A stretch of DNA of 64,000 bases from Paenibacillus pectinilyticus (lineage in GTDB: Bacteria > Bacillota > Bacilli > Paenibacillales > NBRC-103111), in assembly GCF_001700435.1 (NCBI RefSeq), contig NZ_LYPC01000011.1:186001-250000 (forward strand), in the 5' to 3' direction. The stretch's first letter is position 1, and each line of letters starts with the position of its first letter. The notes below the pieces were generated by a model, which worked only from the letters and a program-made list of their open reading frames with translations, ran no database searches and was not told the DNA's origin. Shown one piece after another: positions 57,988-64,000 of this stretch. Both the position numbers and the translations under genes were made by a program.

Positions 57988-58950
57988 CTAGTATAAACTC
58001 TCGCCTGTCGTTTTTTTGCTAAAGAAGTTACCTGTTGAGATTAAGAATAAGCCCACTAGTGCTTTAAAGAGTCCAATCGCCGTCGTATAACTGAATTGCT
58101 GATCCATGAGCCCAGCCTGATAAATATACGTATCTAGAATTTCGCCATTATCTTTGTTAAGCGGGTTCAAGAATACGAAGACCCGTTCGAAACCGAAATC
58201 TAAGAATTTCCCTATATGCAACAGGAACAAAATCATAATCGTTGGCAACAACGATGGTAAGGTAATCGAAAGCGTCTGTCTCCAGCGGCTAGCGCCATCT
58301 ACTTCAGCAGCTTCATAGAGATCTGGATTAATACCAGCCAGCGCCGCTAAATAAATAATCGTACCGTAACCGGAATCCCGCCAAACCCCTGACCCAATGA
58401 GCACCGTGCGAATCCAAGATTCTTCACCTAAGAAGTAGATTTTCTCGAACCCTAGCCAAGCGATGAATTGATTCACCGCACCCGTTGAGGGGGAAAGAAT
58501 CCCAACCGCGATCCCGCTCACAATGACCCACGAAAGGAAATGCGGCATGTAGACGACCGTTTGCAGTAATCGCTTGTACACCACAACTCGCAGTTCATTC
58601 AGCAAGAGCGCTAGAACGATTGGTGCTGGGAAGGCAATGACTAAATCATATAAGCCAATGAGTAACGTATTTTTGAGAACATTCAGGAAATCGTAATGAG
58701 CGAACATGCGATGAAAATGTTCAAGTCCCACCCATTCGCTGCCTTTGATGCCGCTGAAAATATTGTAATCCTGGAACGCAATCACGGAACCCAATAGAGG
58801 GACATACTTGAATACAATGAAATATATAATGCCTGGTACCGAAATCAAATACAACGCCCTATACTTCCAAAACGTCCGTAGCAAGGCTTTCCCCTTACTC
58901 ACTTGCGCACGCTGATTCATCTGTTTCACTGCTTGTGCGTTGACCGCCAT
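57988..58950 (-). CDS. Carbohydrate ABC transporter permease, LplB/YteP type (module 2)
   Basis: A 320-residue permease with six helices and the docking loop LYEAAEVDGASRWRQTLSITLPSL. The opening (KALLRTFWKYRALYLISVPGIIYFIVFKYVPLLGSVIAFQDYNIF) is typical of LplB/YteP. I chose the ATG at 58950, preceded by GAGGGGGG; a longer frame from 59037 runs through the promoter. It is the first gene of the operon. Confidence 0.92.
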   Translation of the reverse strand: MAVNAQAVKQMNQRAQVSKGKALLRTFWKYRALYLISVPGIIYFIVFKYVPLLGSVIAFQDYNIFSGIKGSEWVGLEHFHRMFAHYDFLNVLKNTLLIGLYDLVIAFPAPIVLALLLNELRVVVYKRLLQTVVYMPHFLSWVIVSGIAVGILSPSTGAVNQFIAWLGFEKIYFLGEESWIRTVLIGSGVWRDSGYGTIIYLAALAGINPDLYEAAEVDGASRWRQTLSITLPSLLPTIMILFLLHIGKFLDFGFERVFVFLNPLNKDNGEILDTYIYQAGLMDQQFSYTTAIGLFKALVGLFLISTGNFFSKKTTGESLY

Positions 58951-58992
58951 CCTCTGGCCCCCCTCACTCATCTTCGTCGATGTTATACGTGT

Positions 58993-59021
58993 ATCGTACC
59001 CCGATAGAGCGCTTCCAACAA
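58993..59021 (-). promoter_or_regulatory. Promoter of ABC transporter module 2
   Basis: TTGTTG (59021-59016) and TACGAT (58998-58993) are 17 bp apart on the minus strand, about 30 bp ahead of the LplB-type ribosome binding site. Confidence 0.5.
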
Positions 59022-59078
59022 TGGAATGGCTTTTCACTCACTTGTGTTTTTTTTAGGTGCCCTTAGGTAGCGCAATAG

Positions 59079-59114
59079 GGGACGACAACGCTTTATTAGT
59101 GCGTCATACGTCCC
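59079..59114 (-). terminator. Hairpin downstream of the germination operon, possible terminator
   Basis: GGGACG and CGTCCC pair with an inner GACGC/GCGTT stem, 23 bp after the GerC-type stop codon. No T-run follows on the minus strand, so termination here is uncertain. Confidence 0.35.
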
Positions 59115-59136
59115 TCTTTTCCAATTTAGCGCTGTA

Positions 59137-60369
59137 TTAAGAATGTTTTTCTTGCACCCATGGGGAGTATAGCGTCCTTGATGTTCGCCGAAGTTTGGCG
59201 TTTACTTGGATGTCCAAGTCAGCCTCAGGTAAAATACTTTCCTCCCATTGGTCTTTAATTTGTTTCCACAGTTTGGGATCGCGGTCTTCCAACCGATTGC
59301 CAAAAGCAAATATGTCTGATTTATACTTGATAGCAATCTTGCGAAATGCCAATTGTACTTCACTGCGAATCGTACCCGACAATTGATCTTCCAAATAGGT
59401 GATCGTTTTGGCATCCGTTTGAAACTGAGTGCTAGCTTTATCCCCAATATTAAATTCCACAGCAATATGGAGCTGGATGGTTGCTTTACCATCGCGGTAA
59501 TAAACCTTTTGACGACTCTTCTTTTCACCAGCGATTTCCAAGGATATTCGACAATTCGAGTCATCTGGGCAAGGGACGACAACAATCGACGATTTCAGCT
59601 TACCCCTGACCCACATGAAGCCTCTCGTCTCTGTGCCATTCAAGGTTCCTACCAGCTTCCCATTGGAGAATACGCCAGTTCCTGATGTGTAAAATAAACT
59701 GGATTGATGTGTCTCCCCTCCTTGGTAGGGCTTCACGCCAACCGTGTCTTTCACATAGTCCGATTGTTCAACTAACTGAAGCATAGAAGTGAAAGGTTGC
59801 CCGCCCGTTGGTTCTGCAAGCTTGCGAGCGAATTCAGTAAAATGTACTTTGACGGATTTACCTTCTAAATCCGTATTCGTAATGCTATCCTTCAAATAAT
59901 TCGAAGATAAGGCCGTAATGTCTGGACTTGACTCCAGCATATCGAGCGCACGTCCTTTGGCCAGCGCAATGTATGCTGTACCTCTGAGCTCAGGGTCCGA
60001 TGAGAAGAAATCCAGATAGTGGTTCACGTTGGTCTTTGCAGCTTCTTCTCCAATTATCAATACCTGCAAGTGGGACCAATATAGCTTTCTTCCCACAATT
60101 TTTATATAGCTCCGCGCGGCCTCGAAGGTTGTATTTCCGACAACACTCAATGTTTTCTTTTGCTCACCCTTTAAGCCGCTCGTTGGTTTCATAGCCTCCA
60201 ATACAGGTGTGAGAACCGTGAGAACGATCTGTCCTTTATCGTTAAGGTCGATACCCGCAGCAAGGACATATTCAATCTTATCGGCTTCTTGTCTATTCCA
60301 ACATCCCGTGGTTAAGAGGAGAATTGCGATCAGCAACAGCATGTTGATGCTTCTACACCGTGTGCTCAT
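59137..60369 (-). CDS. gerC: Ger(x)C-family spore germination lipoprotein
   Basis: A 410-residue C subunit of a GerA-type germinant receptor. The signal ends in the lipobox LTTGC (Cys23) and is followed at once by WNRQEADKIEYVLAAGID, a family hallmark. It should be diacylglycerylated and anchored on the outer face of the spore inner membrane. AAGGAGAG lies ahead of the ATG, which overlaps the end of the B-subunit gene by 17 bp. Last gene of the operon. Confidence 0.92.
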   Translation of the reverse strand: MSTRCRSINMLLLIAILLLTTGCWNRQEADKIEYVLAAGIDLNDKGQIVLTVLTPVLEAMKPTSGLKGEQKKTLSVVGNTTFEAARSYIKIVGRKLYWSHLQVLIIGEEAAKTNVNHYLDFFSSDPELRGTAYIALAKGRALDMLESSPDITALSSNYLKDSITNTDLEGKSVKVHFTEFARKLAEPTGGQPFTSMLQLVEQSDYVKDTVGVKPYQGGETHQSSLFYTSGTGVFSNGKLVGTLNGTETRGFMWVRGKLKSSIVVVPCPDDSNCRISLEIAGEKKSRQKVYYRDGKATIQLHIAVEFNIGDKASTQFQTDAKTITYLEDQLSGTIRSEVQLAFRKIAIKYKSDIFAFGNRLEDRDPKLWKQIKDQWEESILPEADLDIQVNAKLRRTSRTLYSPWVQEKHS

Positions 60370-61450
60370 TCGCGGCTCTCCTTGCTTTCATCTTACCTGC
60401 TAACCATAGAACCGTGAGTACTACGAGCGCATACAGGCAGAATGTAGCCCCTTTGGCTATTTCGAAACTCACGATGCTAGCGTAGATATTGTCTGGGATT
60501 AAAGATAAATAAAAGATGATCACAGATATAGGAATCATCAGTTTCCCAACGTCCACTGTGCCGAACCAGTCACGAGAACCGACACAGCAAGCGTAGAACA
60601 TCAAAGTTCCTTTGGTTACATTAATGAATAACCATAAGGCCAAGAAGGGACTCTCCAAGTGCTCAATAAATTCAAATATGGCAATGTCTTTTACCAATTC
60701 AATAACAGGAAAAATAAGTCTTTGTGTAAAAGCATTCCCGTAGGTCCCCATCGTAATTAAGAAGATCACTTCAAACAAACACACAACAATGAACATCGAC
60801 CACAAAAGTGCAGGAAACACTTGGCCTTTATTCTTGACTTGCGGGTAAATAAGCAGGAGCACGGTGAACTCAGAGAACACACTGCAAATGCCTAAAGAAC
60901 CCTTAAAAACATCCATCATTGAGGCATTAAATAAAGGTTCTATACGCTCCATATCTACGTTTTCTAGCGAAAGGGTAAGCATAATAACGAGCAGGACAAC
61001 AACGCCGGGTGCGATGATTTCCCCCCAGCGAGCAATCGATAACATCCCGCCAAGCGCTAAATAATAACGCAGAACGAGCAACATGAAAATTACCAGCTCC
61101 AAGGGCGTTTCCGGAAGAACGAGTGAAACGATAATTTCCGCAATGATACGTATGATAACTGCGGAAAAAAACACCAAGGGCAACAAAAGAAGAAGTGCAT
61201 ACAAACGCCCGAAGATGGGCCCAAATAGGCTTAAGCAATACCCGATAAGGCTCATCTCTTGCATGGATGAACCTATTTGTTTAATTAACCATAAAATGGG
61301 AATTGTCATAAGGCTGCCTATGAGAATCGACAACCATCCACTATGCCCTGAAGCTTGAGCTAACGTGCGCGGTAGTGTAAAAAAGATCGTACCAAAAGCA
61401 ATGAAGCATAGCAGGATCATAATTTGCTTGGTTGTTAGGTGTGCTGACAA
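60353..61450 (-). CDS. gerB: GerB-family spore germination permease
   Basis: A 365-residue protein with about ten membrane helices, of the amino-acid/polyamine permease-like Spore_permease family (TTKQIMILLCFIAFGTIFFTLPRTLA). In GerA-type receptors this subunit binds the germinant. The start is TTG behind GTGGAGG. It lies 18 bp after the A-subunit gene and overlaps the C-subunit gene. Confidence 0.92.
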   Translation of the reverse strand: MSAHLTTKQIMILLCFIAFGTIFFTLPRTLAQASGHSGWLSILIGSLMTIPILWLIKQIGSSMQEMSLIGYCLSLFGPIFGRLYALLLLLPLVFFSAVIIRIIAEIIVSLVLPETPLELVIFMLLVLRYYLALGGMLSIARWGEIIAPGVVVLLVIMLTLSLENVDMERIEPLFNASMMDVFKGSLGICSVFSEFTVLLLIYPQVKNKGQVFPALLWSMFIVVCLFEVIFLITMGTYGNAFTQRLIFPVIELVKDIAIFEFIEHLESPFLALWLFINVTKGTLMFYACCVGSRDWFGTVDVGKLMIPISVIIFYLSLIPDNIYASIVSFEIAKGATFCLYALVVLTVLWLAGKMKARRAANEHTV

Positions 61451-61468
61451 GGCTATTCCTCCACTCGC

Positions 61469-63019
61469 TTACGGTTTGTGCCTCTTAAAACCAAGAAAAG
61501 CTGGACGATATTTCAAAGCGAACGCTGGCTTTTTGAGAACAACGGAATCATCCACAACTTGTAAGGATTGAGGGGTCAGAGAAGCCAGATAGCTGACACC
61601 AAAGGAACGTAGATGAATCATATGGATGAGAATACAACCGGTGGCGAACACGATACCGAAAATACCCAATACCGCTGCTAACGCCATAATCGGAAAACGC
61701 AACAGCCTAATCGCTAAGGAGGCATTATAATTCGGTATAGCAAAGGCGCCAATGGCCGTAAATGATACGATAATGGTCAAGACAGGGCCAACGATATTAG
61801 CTTGAACGGCGGCCTGCCCAATCACAAGTGCGCCAACGATGCCAACGGTTTGACCCATTGTGCCAGGCAGGCGGAGACTAGCTTCGCGAAGCAGCTCCAA
61901 GCTGATTTCCATAATCAGCGCTTCAGAAAATGCCGGAAATGGGATGCCGCTGCGATTGCTCGCAATGGCCAGCATCAGCTCTGTCGGCAGCATTTCCTGA
62001 TGAAATGTCGTAATCGCAATATAGATGGAAGGCAGCATCAGCGCCATAAGCATCGCCAGGAATCGCACCCAGCGAATCATCGTGGCCGCCCAAAAGTTCG
62101 TGTAATAATCTTCCGTAGCCAGTAGAAATTCGGTGAAAGTGATTGGCATCGTCAGTGCAAATGGCGTGCCGTCAACAAGAACGACAATTTTACCCTCCAA
62201 GATCGCCGCCGCTGTTTTATCCGCTCGTTCTGTTGAGCTGATTTGCGGGAATGGCGAGTACGGAGAGTCCTTCAAATAATCCTCCAGCTGACCGCTGTCC
62301 AGAATCCCTTCCGTTTCAATCTTGGCAAGTCTTCTCTTAACCTCATTCACGATGCTCGGATTCGCAACATCCTGTAGATACGCGATCACACCATCCGTCA
62401 ATGTTCGTGTACCTATTTGAATAGGGAAGAGCACCAATTTCGGGTCTTTAATTTTTCTTCTGATCAAGGCTGTGTTCGTTCGAAGCACCTCATTAAACGC
62501 ATCCTGAGGGCCCCGAATAATAGGCTCACTAGTCGGATTGGAGACGAAGCGATGTTCCCAGCCTTCGGAGGTAATGAGTAAGATGTCCGTACTCCCATCG
62601 AGCAAAACAAGCGTATTTGAATAGAGCAATCCGGCGATGCTCTCATGCAGTGTATTGACCCGTTTGATCCCACTAGCCGTTATAACAAAATTCTCAATAT
62701 ACGTTAAGGTGACTTGCGCATTAGCATCGATTTGCATGAGGGGAAGGATGACACATTGATGGACAATATCTTTTTCAGCAAGCCCATCAATGTAAAGAAC
62801 AGCAGCTCGAATCTCCGAACCATCCCCCTTCTCCAGAAGAAGCTCCCGAACAATAAGATCGGACGGATTCTGAGTAGCTCCACGGATCAAGTTCAAATCC
62901 TTCTCTAGGTCGCCGCTCAACTGCTCGACGGACTGCTCTAGTAATTCAACGGCTTCCGTCAGTGTACCGGACGGTGCGCTCGCTGCTGATTTCTTAAGAA
63001 GCTTTCCCATAAAAGACAC
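61469..63019 (-). CDS. gerA: GerA-family spore germination protein
   Basis: A 516-residue A subunit: a soluble N-terminal domain (about 1-270, with LLLEKGDGSEIRAAVLYIDGL and VLLDGSTDILLITSEGWEHR) and a C-terminal membrane domain containing the family motif PFPAFSEALIMEISLELLREASLRLPGTMGQTVGIVGALVIGQAAVQA. These subunits form the ion-conducting part of the receptor. I chose the GTG at 63019, with AAGGTGG upstream and one base after the stop of the small gene before it; earlier in-frame starts overlap that gene. Confidence 0.92.
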   Translation of the reverse strand: MSFMGKLLKKSAASAPSGTLTEAVELLEQSVEQLSGDLEKDLNLIRGATQNPSDLIVRELLLEKGDGSEIRAAVLYIDGLAEKDIVHQCVILPLMQIDANAQVTLTYIENFVITASGIKRVNTLHESIAGLLYSNTLVLLDGSTDILLITSEGWEHRFVSNPTSEPIIRGPQDAFNEVLRTNTALIRRKIKDPKLVLFPIQIGTRTLTDGVIAYLQDVANPSIVNEVKRRLAKIETEGILDSGQLEDYLKDSPYSPFPQISSTERADKTAAAILEGKIVVLVDGTPFALTMPITFTEFLLATEDYYTNFWAATMIRWVRFLAMLMALMLPSIYIAITTFHQEMLPTELMLAIASNRSGIPFPAFSEALIMEISLELLREASLRLPGTMGQTVGIVGALVIGQAAVQANIVGPVLTIIVSFTAIGAFAIPNYNASLAIRLLRFPIMALAAVLGIFGIVFATGCILIHMIHLRSFGVSYLASLTPQSLQVVDDSVVLKKPAFALKYRPAFLGFKRHKP

Positions 63020-63020
63020 A

Positions 63021-63233
63021 CTATCCGCCCACCTTTTCAGCAATACTGTTCATGATGTTTTGTAATACATTCGTTAGTATATAAGTTGTTTCCGTCACAT
63101 GAAGAACAGCGAGAATGAGACTAATCACAGCCAAGGAAACATAGGCAATAACGATTCTGCTATCTTGTTGGCGCGTGCTTTTTCGAGGAAAACCAATACT
63201 GAGCAGAAAAAGAGTAACAAGGAACGATAGCAT
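63021..63233 (-). CDS. Small two-helix protein of the germination operon (D-type)
   Basis: A 70-residue protein with two predicted membrane helices (MLSFLVTLFLLSIGF, and VIAYVSLAVISLILAVLHV) and a hydrophilic tail. Small two-helix D proteins of about 75 residues are known in GerA-type operons of Bacillus and adjust the germination response. I chose the ATG at 63233 because AGGTGAT precedes it; a GTG three codons earlier is an alternative. First gene of the D-A-B-C operon. No clear sigma-G promoter was found above it. Confidence 0.65.
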   Translation of the reverse strand: MLSFLVTLFLLSIGFPRKSTRQQDSRIVIAYVSLAVISLILAVLHVTETTYILTNVLQNIMNSIAEKVGG

Positions 63234-63340
63234 AGGTATCACCTAATTTTATTTTGACACTAGGTTCTGCATATTTTCCTACTTTTATCCAAATCTAGCT
63301 GTACTGGATGCGAACATTGCAGGAATAAGTGCGTAAACAC

Positions 63341-63383
63341 AAAAGGCCTCCCCCCAGGCACAATCAGCCTGGAAGGAAGCCTT
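63341..63383 (-). terminator. Terminator after the MMPL-family gene
   Basis: On the minus strand AAGGCTTCC and GGAGGCCTT arms, with inner CCAGGC/GCCTGG, are followed by TTG. It lies 30 bp after the MMPL gene and separates it from the germination operon. Confidence 0.75.
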
Positions 63384-63412
63384 CCTGTAATTACGATAGT
63401 TTTATTCTACAC

Positions 63413-64000
63413 TTACACTGTACGACTCTCCGTAGATGCCTTGCGCGACGCCACGCCGCGCTTCGCTCTTAGCGATTCTGGCAGTGCCAGCAAAGCTGGC
63501 AGCAGCATCGGCAGCAGAACGAAGCAGAGCACGACAAGGCCGACGATGACAGCCACGGCCAGCTCGATCAACAAGACGAGACCGGATGGCACGAGTGTGG
63601 CGAAAGTTCCGCCGAGGATCACCATGGCCGAGATCACCACGCCGCCGATGTGCTTGGCGGCCTGAACAATCGCCTTCGCCGGCGATAATTCGCCAAGCTC
63701 TTTGTAACGCATCATGAGGAAGATGCTGTAGTCGACACCAACCGCAATAATAATGATGAAGGAGAAGAACGGTACGAAGGAAGAAACGCCGTCGGCACCG
63801 ATAATTTTATCCGTGACGACATTCGTCGCCGTCATCGCTACATAGTAGGAAATCAATAAGCTCACTATGATGTAAACGGTTGGCCAGAACGTGCGAATCA
63901 CGAACAACAAGACAATGAACACGCCGATGATCACGATGATCGCCGTACTGTTGAACGACTTCACCTGCGCCTTGTTCGTGTCATACGTGGTCGAGCTCGG
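63413..64000 (-). CDS. MMPL-family transporter, C-terminal part (runs off the window)
   Basis: The 196 residues in the window hold five hydrophobic helices and the signature of the second MMPL half (FFSFIIIIAVGVDYSIFLMMRYKEL, then GGVVISAMVILGGTFATLV), ending in a short basic tail. The frame is open through the window edge, so the N-terminal half lies outside. MMPL/YdfJ-like RND proteins move lipids or hydrophobic compounds. The substrate is unknown. Confidence 0.9.
   Translation of the reverse strand, partial: PSSTTYDTNKAQVKSFNSTAIIVIIGVFIVLLFVIRTFWPTVYIIVSLLISYYVAMTATNVVTDKIIGADGVSSFVPFFSFIIIIAVGVDYSIFLMMRYKELGELSPAKAIVQAAKHIGGVVISAMVILGGTFATLVPSGLVLLIELAVAVIVGLVVLCFVLLPMLLPALLALPESLRAKRGVASRKASTESRTV

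Noticed and set aside
63243-63340. Sigma-G promoter of the germination operon
   Set aside because: GCATC-N17-GATAAAA has the right spacing but differs from the -10 consensus at two important positions; too weak to list.

Overview
The window looks like chromosome from a Paenibacillus-type, spore-forming member of the Bacillota. The signs are a GerA-type spore germination operon, YesM/YesN-type sensor-regulator pairs next to CUT1 sugar ABC transporters that lack their own ATPase, a GlpP-controlled glycerol operon, Bacillus-type cold-shock genes, strong AGGAGG ribosome binding sites, frequent GTG/TTG starts, and a LexA-type SOS box. No tRNA, rRNA, CRISPR array, insertion sequence or intact prophage was seen. 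Everything rests on reading the sequence; no database search was run.

Layout. 0-4 kb: a divergent MFS/LysR pair, a C1-family cysteine peptidase, and a two-gene operon of an unusual carbamoyltransferase and a LysE-type exporter. 4-10.6 kb (minus strand): glpP-glpK-glpD with two leader terminators, then a Tet(M)-like ribosome-protection GTPase. 10.8-16.2 kb: an AlkA-like glycosylase, a TetR/metallo-beta-lactamase-fold pair, an M42 aminopeptidase, a twelve-copy 51-bp tandem array, a GNAT protein and a DUF2500 protein. 16.35-16.83 kb: a roughly 440-nt gene-less transcription unit with its own promoter and terminator, best explained as an unidentified structured RNA. 16.9-29 kb: a two-component system, a PadR/MFS pair, a Gfo/Idh/MocA oxidoreductase, a PaiB-like protein, a BmrA-like exporter, a VOC protein, SDR and ThuA-like proteins, and an iron alcohol dehydrogenase. 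29-40 kb: an SOS-boxed nuclease-helicase fusion, an M23 endopeptidase, two cold-shock genes with matching leaders, a membrane-fused multicopper oxidase, a purine-riboswitch-controlled amidohydrolase, an XRE/NTP-pyrophosphohydrolase pair and an NlpC/P60 protein.

40.2-59 kb is a polysaccharide-utilisation-like region, all on the minus strand. It has two sets of YesM-type kinase, YesN-type AraC regulator, solute-binding lipoprotein and two permeases, flanking a central SDR-lyase-lyase operon. The two heparinase II/III-superfamily lyases have no signal peptide, so the cluster probably imports uronate-containing oligosaccharides, cleaves them in the cytoplasm and reduces the product with the SDR. 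59-63.2 kb is a germination operon with four genes (small two-helix protein, A, B, C). The window ends inside an MMPL-family transporter.

The most unusual items are (1) a purine riboswitch upstream of an amidohydrolase whose terminator consumes part of the aptamer, which predicts an ON switch, and whose J3/1 junction is non-canonical; (2) the unidentified RNA at 16.39-16.83 kb; (3) the carbamoyltransferase-exporter operon with altered substrate motifs; and (4) several families of intergenic palindromes and tandem repeats.
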